IMG/VR virus record: IMGVR_UViG_3300031576_000022
Location: 1 to 64,000 of that record
Source: a virus
Direction: 5' to 3' (one strand)
Length of the DNA stretch: 64,000 nucleotides
Position 1 is the first letter of the stretch; each line of letters starts with the position of its first letter. A program made the position numbers and the translations under genes. The notes under the pieces were generated by a model, which was not told the DNA's origin, did not search any database, and worked only from the letters and a program-made list of their open reading frames with translations. Positions 40,997 through 50,037 of the stretch are shown here, in pieces.

Positions 40997-41006
40997 TGTC
41001 CAGCAC

Positions 41007-41021
41007 TTTTCCCTACTGAGC
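41007..41021 (+). repeat. dispersed 15-bp motif, copy 13
   Basis: TTTTCCCTACTGAGC between the rightward structural block and the leftward replication block. Confidence 0.88.
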
Positions 41022-41031
41022 TATTTTTTAT

Positions 41032-41481
41032 TTATATAATTCCAAGTTCAGCACATCTTTTGTGCCATGACCACTCCAACAATCTTAATGTTGTAGTTTT
41101 TCCTAGTGTTCTTGATCCTACAAAAAAAATATGAACATTATACCTAACACTAAATGCAAGATACGATTGTACAACAGCTTTTGGATTTGCACGAGATCTT
41201 TGGTATGGTTTCAGTAAATCTTCCATAGTAGATTCAATTATAATTGCCCGATATTTATATGATTGCATTCTCTGCATTTCATCAATAAATCTTTCTCTAT
41301 GATTTATAATTGTAGTAACAGCATCTTCTGGATTCTTGCGTTCAATTACTATGCATGTTGGTGATTCGATTATTGCATAGTCTCCAGTTTCAAGGGTTAC
41401 TGATGTCGAATTTACAAAAGAATATGGATATTTTTCGCGAGTATCTATTGCTATAGTAAATGGTGGAATGTTTTTTTTCAT
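41032..41481 (-). CDS. ERCC4-type nuclease
   Basis: 149 residues. IDTREKYPY (12-20), LETGDYAI (31-38) and VIERKNPED (45-53) form the GDX(n)ERKX3D nuclease signature of the XPF/ERCC4 fold; QYSYKYRAIII-type strand follows. Structure-specific DNA nuclease likely used in recombination or replication fork processing. Last gene of the leftward cluster. Confidence 0.88.
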   Translation of the reverse strand: MKKNIPPFTIAIDTREKYPYSFVNSTSVTLETGDYAIIESPTCIVIERKNPEDAVTTIINHRERFIDEMQRMQSYKYRAIIIESTMEDLLKPYQRSRANPKAVVQSYLAFSVRYNVHIFFVGSRTLGKTTTLRLLEWSWHKRCAELGII

Positions 41482-41503
41482 TATATTTTATATGTGTATA
41501 ATA

Positions 41504-41956
41504 CTATATAAGAGCAAGTGTTCTGTTATTATCACCTATATTTTTTTCTGCAAAAAATATTTCGAGCCATAAATTATGAATTTCTATTGTTGGTTTTGCG
41601 TTAGATGGAAGAAATACGGATTGTTTAAATGTAAGTATAATTACAATTTTAATTACATAGCATTCATTAATATTTTTAATTGTATGTAGATTTATTTCTT
41701 CAAATTTATTATCTGATAAGCAAAAATGAAAACTTTGTGTTATAACATTTTCTTTTGTTGGTGTTAAAATAGATATCTGTGCGTCACATGGTAAATCGTG
41801 TTTAGAGTTCATCCATGTTTTTAATGAAATATTTTGATCTTTTTCAATTATAAATGGAGGGCAGGTTGTAGAGTAAATAATAGATCCTGTTTGTGTAGTC
41901 GCAATCATTTGTGTTGAAATTTTTTCGATATGGTTTTTGCTATGAATTGATTGCAT
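41504..41956 (-). CDS. hypothetical protein
   Basis: ATG 41956 (MQSIHSKNHIEK) after GGAAG, overlapping no neighbour; the longer frame would overlap the upstream gene. About 150 residues, beta-rich and Ile/Thr/Asn-rich. Not recognised. Confidence 0.55.
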   Translation of the reverse strand: MQSIHSKNHIEKISTQMIATTQTGSIIYSTTCPPFIIEKDQNISLKTWMNSKHDLPCDAQISILTPTKENVITQSFHFCLSDNKFEEINLHTIKNINECYVIKIVIILTFKQSVFLPSNAKPTIEIHNLWLEIFFAEKNIGDNNRTLALI

Positions 41957-41957
41957 G

Positions 41958-42164
41958 TTAATCTTCCTTGTTACTAAAAAATACTGCATTGTTTTTTATT
42001 TGTTGATAGACCATTCGTGAGGCCCTTGTTGCTCCTGGTAGCCTGGAATAGCTTTGAGCGCTATCTGCAATGATACGATTATTGCTAGAAATAAGTCGCC
42101 ATCGCCATTTTTTAGCTGCATCGCGATAATGTTCAAACGTAATACCAAATGGTGGATTGCTCAT
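41958..42164 (-). CDS. DUF1508 (YegP-like) domain protein
   Basis: 68 residues. FEHYRDAAKKWRWRLISSNNRIIADSAQSYSR matches the single repeat of the DUF1508 family (strand-strand-helix, with WRWRL and I-A-S-eqY pattern). Small, often stress-related in bacteria; role in phage unknown. Confidence 0.75.
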   Translation of the reverse strand: MSNPPFGITFEHYRDAAKKWRWRLISSNNRIIADSAQSYSRLPGATRASRMVYQQIKNNAVFFSNKED

Positions 42165-42206
42165 TTATTATCTCGATTTTTACTGGATGTTTGTTTTTTG
42201 GTTAAA

Positions 42207-42479
42207 TTATATATTTGATTCAAGGGTTACCGATATAATTTCTCCTGTTGTTTCATCAAGTTGAAGCGACATGGTTACCGCAAGTCCAATGCATGGAGAT
42301 CCGTCATTGCCAGATCCAAGCGCACCAATCGATCCAATTTCTCTTATAGATCCTGTTATATCTTTGCACAATAACTTTGGGAAGATTTGATCTAGAGCAT
42401 TTTTATTAAATATGTCTTGCATTGCGTTAAATACATCTTCTGGTATTGCACCTTTATTGCATATTTGTATTGTTATCAT
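42207..42479 (-). CDS. hypothetical protein, 90 aa
   Basis: MITIQICNKGAIPEDVF start; a Gly-rich centre (IGALGSGNDGSPCIGLAV) and a strand-type end. Start codon overlaps the end of the upstream zinc-ribbon gene. Not recognised. Confidence 0.55.
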   Translation of the reverse strand: MITIQICNKGAIPEDVFNAMQDIFNKNALDQIFPKLLCKDITGSIREIGSIGALGSGNDGSPCIGLAVTMSLQLDETTGEIISVTLESNI

Positions 42480-42669
42480 TGTTTGCCTCTATTTTTGTTT
42501 GTTGATCTGATTTGTTGTTGTTGAATGGGTCATAATTATAATGGTTAGAACCTATAATATGCCATCCAGCATTGCATGATTCGCAGAGTCTTCCTTGCTT
42601 GCTTCCTGATAATACAAGTATTGCTGGAGAACCGCACCTTGGACATAAACCTTCAAGATGTTGATGCAT
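42454..42669 (-). CDS. zinc-ribbon protein, 71 aa
   Basis: GLCPRCGSP (8-16) and RLCESCNAGW (27-36) form a two-knuckle zinc ribbon followed by an Asn-rich, disordered tail. Overlaps both neighbours. Third of several stand-alone ribbon proteins in the window. Confidence 0.65.
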   Translation of the reverse strand: MHQHLEGLCPRCGSPAILVLSGSKQGRLCESCNAGWHIIGSNHYNYDPFNNNKSDQQTKIEANNDNNTNMQ

Positions 42670-43147
42670 GTGTATTCAATTTTTCTAGAAATTGTTTTGA
42701 TTTTTGTTGGCAAGCCTTATCACACCAAACATTATTAATATTACATTTATTACCGCGCTTACCAATTCCAATAGATAATTGAAGTTTTGTTGGATGACCA
42801 TCTACAATTTCATGCAATAAAAACCCTTTCAATCTGTTGTATTCTGTATTCATTTTATTTTTCCATTGTTCGAAAATTCCGTTTGTTTTCCATCCATGAA
42901 AAATACGTCCTAATGTTATTTGGCTATCACTAAAAAGTGTGGCTGGTATGTTTGATGGTGTTTTTGTCATACCGTATAATGCTGCAAGATATTCTGACAT
43001 ATTGTTTGTACATCCTGGATATAATATAATTTCACATCCTTCTGATAATACGTTTCCATCTTCATGTACTAAACGATAAGCATATGTACCACCATATGGT
43101 GAAGGATTGCGAGATATTACACCTCCGTCTACATAGATAAATAACAC
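42653..43147 (-). CDS. RNase H-like nuclease
   Basis: GTG 43147 is the start; AGTAGGGGAAA of the motif lies 6 nt upstream and may act as the ribosome site. 164 residues: YVDGGVISR with the first Asp, NNMSEYLAALYG with the Glu, LFSDSQITLGRI with the next Asp, and NNVWCDKACQQ with the last Asp, the DEDD set of RNase HI. Probably removes RNA primers during phage replication. Confidence 0.85.
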   Translation of the reverse strand: MLFIYVDGGVISRNPSPYGGTYAYRLVHEDGNVLSEGCEIILYPGCTNNMSEYLAALYGMTKTPSNIPATLFSDSQITLGRIFHGWKTNGIFEQWKNKMNTEYNRLKGFLLHEIVDGHPTKLQLSIGIGKRGNKCNINNVWCDKACQQKSKQFLEKLNTHASTS

Positions 43148-43153
43148 GAGACG

Positions 43154-43168
43154 TTTCCCCTACTTGGC
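43154..43168 (+). repeat. dispersed 15-bp motif, copy 14
   Basis: TTTCCCCTACTTGGC between the RNase H and RecD2-like genes; leftward sense GCCAAGTAGGGGAAA, 6 bp before the RNase H start. Confidence 0.85.
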
Positions 43169-43184
43169 CTTTAATGCTTTTAAT

Positions 43185-45572
43185 TTAGAACAGAAGTTCT
43201 TCTTCTTCAATATCTTTCCATCCAACGTCCTCAATGCTTTTTTTTATTTCAATTGTTTCACCAATTTTATTTATTTCATTTTTAATAAAGTATGATAGAT
43301 AGCTATCCCTACTTTTGTCTGGTGTTAGGCAACAATATTCAAATGCATTTCTTGGACTAACCACTATTACTAGATTTTTTCCACGCGATAAAGCTGTATA
43401 TATCCAACTCCTGTTTAATAAATTATTGTTACCTTTTGGTAGTGGAATTATTACTACTGGACATTCGCTACCCTGAAATTTGTGTGCAGTGACTGCATAA
43501 CTTAAATCAATATTGTTCTTTTTTATTGGTACTCCAACTGTAACCTGTGGGAATTCAATAATCATATGAAGTTCTTTTGGACGAGCATTAAGAACTTCAT
43601 ACCTTGATCCATCATTGAGTTGTTCTAGATCGTATTGTGAGTAAAATGCGCCGCGCCAAAGTAATCCAATAATAAATCCTATATCACCATTTACTATTGG
43701 CACTTCTTTTAAAAGTATATTTTCATTTGGTATATATTCATATGATTCACAGTTTTTTGTGTTTATTACCCTATCACCGATTTTAAATGAAATTTTATTA
43801 TCTTTTGTAATTGTTTTTTCGCTTGCTTCAATAACAAAATTATTATTAATAAGTCTTTGAATTTCATTGTTAATTTTATATGTTGATATAGGAAGATCTG
43901 GATTTTTATTTGGAGTTACAACTTGAATATCATTGATGGTATATCCAAATTTTGATGTTATTTTTTTTGTAAAGAGATCAATGGTTGATGATATAGTATT
44001 TTCATCGCATGTAGAAGGCCAGAGATATAAATCGGTGTTTTCTGAGTTAATAATTTCTGGAACAAGATGATTTTTTATTTCATGACAAGCCTTGATGATT
44101 GCGGATCCTTCTCCTTGTCTTTTGATCTTTTTTAATTCGACGTGTGGAAAACATTGGCTGCGAATAGAGTCTACAAGAAATTTACCAGGACCAACACTCG
44201 GTAATTGATTTGGATCTCCAACAATAATCAATCTGGTTCCGTGACGAATAGAACTGATTAATGAATATGCAAGTTCTATGTCAAGAAGAGACGATTCATC
44301 TACGATGATGATGTCTAGTTCTAGTTTGCAATTTTTTCCATGCATAAAAGAAAATGATACATCATCATCATCGCCTTTTGTAGCGATTGGAACTAATAGT
44401 GAGTGGATTGTTGTAGCTTGGCGGCCGGTAGACTCTGTCATACGCCTGGCTGCTTTTCCAGTTTGAGCACACAGTGCTGTACTGAAACCAGCGAATGACT
44501 CACATATCTTCTTAATTGTAAAGGTCTTTCCGACCCCCGGCGAACCAGTCATTAATAATACTGAATTTTTACAAGCAAGTGTTACTGCTTCTGCTTGGTC
44601 ATCTTCAAGCCCTCCAGTACGCGGAGTCACTTCTCCTACTGGGCTCGTAGATAACAATACCAGCATCTTTGCAATTTCTTTTTCCATATGATACATACTT
44701 CTTCTATAAATATAATCGCTTACAGCAATAAATTTTCCAAGTTCAATATGTTGATCTAATATTTGAACAATTATGTCTTTATCAAGGTTTGTTTCTGTAC
44801 AAATATATTGAATTAATAATGTTTTCAGAATACATGTATGCCCGCCTCCACGTTCCCAGTTCTTGATTACATACTCGCCACAAGCAGATATTCTTTCTGG
44901 TGATTGAAGATCAATACCATTCTTTACAGCAATAGAATCTGCAATTTTGAATCCAATACCAGAAATTTCTGTAAGTGTATATGGTTGATGTAAAACAATA
45001 TCTGGTCCAGATGATTTATATTTTTTAATTATTGAATTGATATGACCTTTGTGCGCCAGTGTTCCGCTTAGTAGGGAAGAAAGCTGCAATTTTAAAGACT
45101 CATTATCTTCAATGTCTTCGAGGCGCTTTGATGCTTCAATTGCCCTATCTACTGATATGCCAATTTTATCTGCGATACGAAGTGGTTCTGATTTAAGTAT
45201 TTCAATTGATTCAGAACCAAATATGTTATAGATTTTTTTGGCTGTTTGAACACCAATACCCTTACAATTAAATGCTAGATAATCTGTAATTGCTTTTTCT
45301 GAAATTGGACGTTGACGGGAGTATTCCGAAAAATTGAATTGCATTCCATATTCTTTTTGTAATTGAAGTTCTCCAGTAAAATTATATTCAATAGCAAGAG
45401 CTGGATGCAACATTGTTCCTTTAACACAAATTTCTGTATCGCGATTTGATTGTTCCCATAGAAATGTTTCTCCGTCTTGAGATGAAACATTTCCTTTAGC
45501 TAGTACACGAAGGATTACAAATCCATTATCTTCATAGATTATTCGACTAATTTTTCCAGTTATTGTTTGCAT
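43185..45572 (-). CDS. RecD2-like superfamily 1 helicase
   Basis: 795 residues. Residues about 85-235 contain helix-hairpin-helix repeats (FNCKGIGVQTAKKIYNIFG, LTEISGIGFKIAD). Walker A TGSPGVGKT near 345, Walker B IIVDESSLLD near 425, VGDPNQLPSVGPG motif III, and C-terminal AVTAHKFQGSECPVVIIPL. These are the hallmarks of RecD2/TraA-type 5'-3' DNA helicases. Carries two motif copies within its coding sequence. Confidence 0.92.
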   Translation of the reverse strand: MQTITGKISRIIYEDNGFVILRVLAKGNVSSQDGETFLWEQSNRDTEICVKGTMLHPALAIEYNFTGELQLQKEYGMQFNFSEYSRQRPISEKAITDYLAFNCKGIGVQTAKKIYNIFGSESIEILKSEPLRIADKIGISVDRAIEASKRLEDIEDNESLKLQLSSLLSGTLAHKGHINSIIKKYKSSGPDIVLHQPYTLTEISGIGFKIADSIAVKNGIDLQSPERISACGEYVIKNWERGGGHTCILKTLLIQYICTETNLDKDIIVQILDQHIELGKFIAVSDYIYRRSMYHMEKEIAKMLVLLSTSPVGEVTPRTGGLEDDQAEAVTLACKNSVLLMTGSPGVGKTFTIKKICESFAGFSTALCAQTGKAARRMTESTGRQATTIHSLLVPIATKGDDDDVSFSFMHGKNCKLELDIIIVDESSLLDIELAYSLISSIRHGTRLIIVGDPNQLPSVGPGKFLVDSIRSQCFPHVELKKIKRQGEGSAIIKACHEIKNHLVPEIINSENTDLYLWPSTCDENTISSTIDLFTKKITSKFGYTINDIQVVTPNKNPDLPISTYKINNEIQRLINNNFVIEASEKTITKDNKISFKIGDRVINTKNCESYEYIPNENILLKEVPIVNGDIGFIIGLLWRGAFYSQYDLEQLNDGSRYEVLNARPKELHMIIEFPQVTVGVPIKKNNIDLSYAVTAHKFQGSECPVVIIPLPKGNNNLLNRSWIYTALSRGKNLVIVVSPRNAFEYCCLTPDKSRDSYLSYFIKNEINKIGETIEIKKSIEDVGWKDIEEEELLF
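44630..44644 (+). repeat. dispersed 15-bp motif, copy 15 (intragenic)
   Basis: CTTCTCCTACTGGGC, antisense in the helicase gene, encoding part of TSPVGEV. One core mismatch (TCCTAC). GC-richer patch. Confidence 0.75.
45066..45080 (-). repeat. dispersed 15-bp motif, copy 16 (intragenic, weaker)
   Basis: TCTTCCCTACTAAGC on minus, sense in the helicase gene, encoding SSLLS. Confidence 0.6.
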
Positions 45573-45594
45573 TAGATATTTTAATCGGGGATCA

Positions 45595-45609
45595 TTTCCC
45601 CTACCTGGA
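45595..45609 (+). repeat. dispersed 15-bp motif, copy 17
   Basis: TTTCCCCTACCTGGA, 22 bp upstream of the helicase start (leftward sense TCCAGGTAGGGGAAA). Confidence 0.85.
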
Positions 45610-45665
45610 TTTTAGTAGATTGAGATTATGTCAAAAAGTGAATTTGAAATCAATCAATTTAGACG

Positions 45666-45701
45666 AAACCGGCCGATGGGCTTGTCTTCATCGGCCGGTT
45701 T
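45666..45701 (-). terminator. hairpin terminating the SSB transcript
   Basis: AAACCGGCCGATG (45666-45678) pairs perfectly with CATCGGCCGGTTT (45689-45701), 13 bp. On the minus strand it lies just after the SSB stop. No long T-run, so termination may be partial. Confidence 0.8.
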
Positions 45702-45726
45702 ACATTCAATAGCCTTAGCTTAGATC

Positions 45727-46212
45727 CTAAAAGGGCAATTCTGGATCGTTGTCTGGTGTTCCTTGTGCCGCTACAGTAGTTTGTGCGGCTGTACCGACCT
45801 TCCTGGCGTCTTTGGGCTCCCATGATTCATGGTTTGGACTAATAAAATCGTTACGACGATCTAACTCAATCCATGCCATTTTTCCGTTAAAGGATTTTGG
45901 TGTAAATGCCATCTTGCCTTTTGTACCTGGAAGGAGGTTTTGAATCATACGTCGCATTGTTCTCATACCACGATCATCTTTAGAAACAACAATATTAAAA
46001 TTGTACTTAGCCCAATCTTTAAGACCGTTTGCATCCATGACAATACCGCATTTGAATAATATCATGGGACAACCATCATCCCGTTTACGTGGGGTTTCGT
46101 TACCGGATGCATCTTTTTTTGTGTCTTCTCCATCAGTTATTTCGATGAGATATACACCTTTCGGTGGATGAATCTCGGTACTTCCTTCTGTATCAATATC
46201 CCATTCGTTCAT
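45727..46212 (-). CDS. single-stranded DNA-binding protein
   Basis: 161 residues: an OB-type beta core (GVYLIEITDGED, PMILFKCGIVMD, KYNFNIVV, KMAFTPKSFNGKMAWIEL) and an acidic tail ending DNDPELPF, the SSB C-terminal peptide that recruits replication partners. It resembles phage DUF669-like SSBs rather than bacterial SSB. It lies directly downstream of the Sak4-like ATPase, a usual pair in phage recombination modules. Confidence 0.8.
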   Translation of the reverse strand: MNEWDIDTEGSTEIHPPKGVYLIEITDGEDTKKDASGNETPRKRDDGCPMILFKCGIVMDANGLKDWAKYNFNIVVSKDDRGMRTMRRMIQNLLPGTKGKMAFTPKSFNGKMAWIELDRRNDFISPNHESWEPKDARKVGTAAQTTVAAQGTPDNDPELPF

Positions 46213-46270
46213 TGTTGTATTCCCCGATACAAGGTTTCGGTTGCTGTAGTTTTGTCGCAGACAATTGTAG

Positions 46271-47188
46271 TTAGAATGGTGTCACTTTAGCTAGTTTATT
46301 TTCAAGCTTTAAGACGATTTCGTTTGCTGAATCTAAAAGCAAATCGTCTATTTGGCTGACACCCCATTGGTTTAGTGCTGCGTATTTTTTTTCTTCTGTT
46401 ACTCCAAGTGTGTTAAGTAGAAGTTCTATTTTTTGTTTTATTTCTTGTGTTATATATTGAATTGGAATAGCTTTTCTAGTTATGGATTCTCCATAATATT
46501 TTTTAAAAAAATCCATATTTGCACCAGTCCAATCGATCGATACAGGCATTTTATTGTAAAAAGAACGATGCTTATCAGTATAAAGAATATATTGATCTGT
46601 CTCTTTAATCCTGGTTGAAGAAAACACTGTATCAAATTCATAATCAGTAGACTTTTGAGAATCAAAGGTTTTTCCTATTGATTTCATCATCACTTCACTG
46701 GATGTATCATATAATGTTTTCGATCTGGCGGTACAGATAACATTAAGATCCATATTCCTTAGTCTTAAGAAGATTCTACTCCAGAATCTATTGATGAGTT
46801 TATAATCCAATGGCTGTACTTCATAAAAATCTCCATGGTGGCCTTTCTTTTTTTCTCTTGTTCTTAGAAAAATCTTGTCCCAATATAATAAAGTTAAATC
46901 ATATACAATAGTTAGTGGGTCAATTACAATAGTAGTAAAATCGTGGTCTTTTGTTCCGAGGAAGTCAAGGATAGACAGTATTTCTTCGATGCTTGTTGGG
47001 ATCGGATTCCATCGATAAAATTTGAATTCATTATCATATCGATTGGTTCCACCCTCAAGATCAATATATGCAAGCTTTCCTCCAAGCTCGCTCCATTTTA
47101 AAGGAAATGACGTTTTTCCTGTCCCAGATTCTCCGTAAATAAATATTTTGGCGCGTGGAATAGATTTTGATGCTAGTTCAAACGGCAT
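46271..47188 (-). CDS. Sak4-like RecA-fold ATPase
   Basis: ATG 47188 (MPFELASKSIPRAK) after GGGAAATAATAA; the longer frame overlaps the HNH gene. 305 residues. Walker A YGESGTGKTSFP near 18-29, LAYIDLEGG near 41-49, FTTIVIDPLTIVYDL as Walker B, NVICTARSK as sensor. This is the AAA_24/Sak4 family of single-strand annealing recombinases that act with SSB. Confidence 0.85.
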   Translation of the reverse strand: MPFELASKSIPRAKIFIYGESGTGKTSFPLKWSELGGKLAYIDLEGGTNRYDNEFKFYRWNPIPTSIEEILSILDFLGTKDHDFTTIVIDPLTIVYDLTLLYWDKIFLRTREKKKGHHGDFYEVQPLDYKLINRFWSRIFLRLRNMDLNVICTARSKTLYDTSSEVMMKSIGKTFDSQKSTDYEFDTVFSSTRIKETDQYILYTDKHRSFYNKMPVSIDWTGANMDFFKKYYGESITRKAIPIQYITQEIKQKIELLLNTLGVTEEKKYAALNQWGVSQIDDLLLDSANEIVLKLENKLAKVTPF

Positions 47189-47651
47189 GATTATTATTTC
47201 CCTTGTTCTTATATGGCTTACCAGATCCATACTCTTTATTTTCGTATCTCTTTATATAATTACAATTAGCACAAAGTAATTGGTAGATTCCTTGTGGTCC
47301 ATTTTTTCTAATATCTCGATATACTGATTTACTGCATCCGTAAATGTTCCTTCTTCTTTCTGCACCATCTCCATTTATATGATCAACATGAAGTGCAGCG
47401 AAATGTTCATTGTATCCACACGTTATGCACCTGCCACCAAGAATCTGTATTACTTGTAATTTTAATTGAAATGAACGATTAATATTCTGAGTATTTCTTT
47501 GGATTCTATTCCTAACATAGAAATTATTCGCATCGACCCTTCTTCTCGCCCTTCTTATTTCCTTTTTCATTTTTTCTTCAATATCAATATTATTAATAAG
47601 ATCAATCAGTATGGAATCATTCTTATTGGTATCAATAAATTTATCAAACAT
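47178..47651 (-). CDS. HNH endonuclease
   Basis: 157 residues with a basic helical N-terminus. GGRCITCGYNE, ALHVDHINGDG and LLCANCNYIKRYEN give CxxC, the catalytic DH and the second CxxC of an HNH nuclease of the type common as free-standing homing enzymes. It sits inside the recombination operon, overlapping the Sak4 start by 11 nt. Confidence 0.88.
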   Translation of the reverse strand: MFDKFIDTNKNDSILIDLINNIDIEEKMKKEIRRARRRVDANNFYVRNRIQRNTQNINRSFQLKLQVIQILGGRCITCGYNEHFAALHVDHINGDGAERRRNIYGCSKSVYRDIRKNGPQGIYQLLCANCNYIKRYENKEYGSGKPYKNKGNNNHAV

Positions 47652-47656
47652 CAGTA

Positions 47657-48085
47657 TTAACCTTTTCTTTTGTTAGAATCGTTAATTTTACCATGACGAA
47701 CGATCATCGATCCTTCGGCAATTTTTGTTTTTAAGCTTTGATTTATTCTCCATTTCTCAAGATTTTTCATGTTGGTAGAATTAATATTTTTTTTCTTTAA
47801 GTCTTTTACAACCAATTTTTTACAGCATTTTGCATATTTTCTCAAGCTTCCGCAGATACAAGGATTATTTTTAGATGGAAATGGATTTGGATCGTTAAGC
47901 ACTGGAAGGCTTGTATTTTCGTAAACTAATACACGATGACGCGCGCAACGTCTTGTGTCCTTTTTTGATTTAGCAAGATTGAAAATAACTTTTTTACTAA
48001 TAGGTCCAAAACTAACCGGCTTTGAAATATTAGTAATTTTTTCTGTTTTAATTGTATTATCTTGATCATCTTCTGCTTGATTCAT
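47657..48085 (-). CDS. SEC-C motif protein
   Basis: ATG 48085 (MNQAEDDQDNTI). About 142 residues, very basic. PCICGSLRKYAKCC near residue 75 is the SEC-C zinc motif (CxCx8CC), known from SecA tails and many small proteins. Function is unknown; probably nucleic-acid or protein binding. Confidence 0.7.
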   Translation of the reverse strand: MNQAEDDQDNTIKTEKITNISKPVSFGPISKKVIFNLAKSKKDTRRCARHRVLVYENTSLPVLNDPNPFPSKNNPCICGSLRKYAKCCKKLVVKDLKKKNINSTNMKNLEKWRINQSLKTKIAEGSMIVRHGKINDSNKRKG

Positions 48086-48269
48086 CTTGATATTCCTTTG
48101 CTGCCTCAATCAGTGATCGAATTAAATATTCGATATTACAAACAGTTGCTGATTCTCGTTGTCCAGGAGCTTGATGTCTTTTTTTAACTTTGGAAATGAT
48201 ATTAGATAGTGATTCTTCCCATTGAGCTATAATTCCATTGTTAGGTGGAAGGCATTCGAGCAATGCCAT
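48066..48269 (-). CDS. hypothetical helical protein; start uncertain
   Basis: 67 residues from ATG 48269 (MALLECLPPNNG). In frame upstream the sequence stays protein-like (KWICDLDAASWKKSVAQIQEV) for about 30 codons to a stop inside the previous gene, but has no ATG, GTG or TTG. An A8 run (complement of 48339-48346) lies there, so a frameshift or non-standard start is possible. Confidence 0.55.
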   Translation of the reverse strand: MALLECLPPNNGIIAQWEESLSNIISKVKKRHQAPGQRESATVCNIEYLIRSLIEAAKEYQDESSRR

Positions 48270-48355
48270 AACCTCTTGAATTTGTGCAACAGATTTTTTC
48301 CAACTTGCTGCATCAAGATCGCAGATCCATTTTGGTGGTTTTTTTTGTGAACTAC

Positions 48356-49597
48356 TTAGGTAGGGTTTTCATTATTAATGGGTTCGATTGAATCTTGGTT
48401 TGTGTATTTATTTTTGATTGTTTTTGCATGAATAGCATAAGCACAAAGCTTTCGCCATGTTGCTTCATCGAATGTCGCAGGTATGATTTGATCTGGATGT
48501 TTTCCAAGATGGTATGCTGTCCATATGCGAACATCTGGTTTTTCAATAATACCAATTTCGGAAAGAGTCGAAATGAATCCACTACGAATTTTTTCAATTG
48601 GAAGAGTTTCAATATGTTCTGGCTTAACCTTATCTTGATTTGTAAGAAGTCGTACAATATCTGATTCAATAAAAGTTGTTGCATTAATTTTAAGGGCTGA
48701 ATCGACAAAATGATGCGCCTGGGGAATAGAGAAAAATCTTGGACGAAGATCAATATTGGTGCCAGATGGTCCGCCAGATGGCCCAGTAGGAGAATGGGTT
48801 GACGTTTCTTGCGTTTTTTGAATAATTGGTTTATTGGTTGTTTTATTGGTTGTTTTCTTTGTTTTTTCGGTATCAACATCTTCAATCAATTTATTCATTG
48901 GGCTAGACGTAACGATTGGAGTAAGAGGAGGTTTATCATTTACTAGGATTGGAGTTACAGGCGATTCATCATTTACTAAATCCTTGTTTTGTTTTGGAAT
49001 ATTATCTTTATCATAAAACGTAGGATTAGTCTTATGGATGATTTCAGCCCAATCAATTTTATGTCCAGATTTGATGGCTAATTTGATATTATCTAGTGCT
49101 GGTTCGTATTTTATACGGACACATGCTTTTAGAATTGGATCTGAAGATGTTGATAGTTTTTCGAGAATACTATTTAGTTCTTCATTATCAATCTTTATTT
49201 CGATAGGATATGATCCATGTAATTGCATACGACCACTTGGACAATCATAGTGTTGTCCAACTAATTTATCTTTTGTATATGATATCAATGCTTTTTGTAC
49301 TTGATGTTTTACTGATGAAATTATATCTTTTGTTTCTTGGCGATCCCTTGAGTGACGATCCATGACAGTTTTATATGCAGAATCTTTTGTTTCGGCAATG
49401 GCATCGAGTTTGATAATAATTCGCATTGCATCATCAGCATCAGCTTGTGTCCATTCTTTTGAATCGATAATATTTAATTTGTTTAAATCAACACTAGAAA
49501 TTTCATGTGGAATTCGATCAATAATTTTTGGATTAATAGAAGGAATCAAGTTCATCAACATATTATTGATAGCAGAGATTGCGCTGGCCTTACTCAT
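48356..49597 (-). CDS. hypothetical replication-cluster protein
   Basis: 413 residues. N-terminal 120 residues are helical (DADDAMRIIIKLDAIAETKDSAYKTVMDRHSRD), resembling phage Gp157/DUF1351-like coiled-coil proteins. A linker with TPILVNDKPPLTPIV and THSPTGPSGGPSG follows, then a C-terminal domain (QAHHFVDSALKINATTFIESDIV). Location suggests a replication or recombination accessory factor. Motif copy 18 encodes the SPTG of the linker. Confidence 0.6.
   Translation of the reverse strand: MSKASAISAINNMLMNLIPSINPKIIDRIPHEISSVDLNKLNIIDSKEWTQADADDAMRIIIKLDAIAETKDSAYKTVMDRHSRDRQETKDIISSVKHQVQKALISYTKDKLVGQHYDCPSGRMQLHGSYPIEIKIDNEELNSILEKLSTSSDPILKACVRIKYEPALDNIKLAIKSGHKIDWAEIIHKTNPTFYDKDNIPKQNKDLVNDESPVTPILVNDKPPLTPIVTSSPMNKLIEDVDTEKTKKTTNKTTNKPIIQKTQETSTHSPTGPSGGPSGTNIDLRPRFFSIPQAHHFVDSALKINATTFIESDIVRLLTNQDKVKPEHIETLPIEKIRSGFISTLSEIGIIEKPDVRIWTAYHLGKHPDQIIPATFDEATWRKLCAYAIHAKTIKNKYTNQDSIEPINNENPT
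48781..48795 (-). repeat. dispersed 15-bp motif, copy 18 (intragenic)
   Basis: ATTCTCCTACTGGGC, sense in the 48356-49597 gene, encoding HSPTGP. Confidence 0.75.
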
Positions 49598-49991
49598 GGT
49601 TCATCATCTCCTTGAATTCCTCACGAATTGAATCTGAGGTATCGGTAATATACTTTTCAGTTATATTACCATTGCTTTCTTTTGCTATTTCTTTTAGTAG
49701 TAATTTTAGGTGATCTACCCAAATCGCTACTATACTGGTAGGTGTTCCGAGTCTGATTGGTTTGAATATAAATATTTCTTTTCCATTTTTTACGGATGTT
49801 TCGGTATATGTAACTCCAAATGTTGGAGTATCATCGTGAAAGTCGTACCAAAATCTTTGGATATAAAATGGTCCTGTTTTTATCTTTAGTCCTTCAATAC
49901 ATATTGATGTTGGATTCAATACGATGCCTTCTAGATCAAGTTCTAGGTCGCTGATCTTTTGAATGAATTCTTCATCCATCAGTGTCATCAT
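49590..49991 (-). CDS. hypothetical protein, 133 aa
   Basis: MMTLMDEEFIQKISDLELDLEG-type start; central beta segment (KTGPFYIQRFWYDFHDDTPTFGVTYTE) and a helical tail that overlaps the next start by 8 nt. Not recognised. Confidence 0.55.
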   Translation of the reverse strand: MMTLMDEEFIQKISDLELDLEGIVLNPTSICIEGLKIKTGPFYIQRFWYDFHDDTPTFGVTYTETSVKNGKEIFIFKPIRLGTPTSIVAIWVDHLKLLLKEIAKESNGNITEKYITDTSDSIREEFKEMMNHE

Positions 49992-50037
49992 GTTTATATG
50001 TTACCAACAATGATTGGAAATGGAAGAGAAATAGAAA

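Noticed and set aside
48355-48369. Further motif copy (AAAACCCTACCTAAG)
   Set aside because: Only the CCCTAC core and parts of the flank match; not counted. The same holds for 50126-50140 and 33773-33787.
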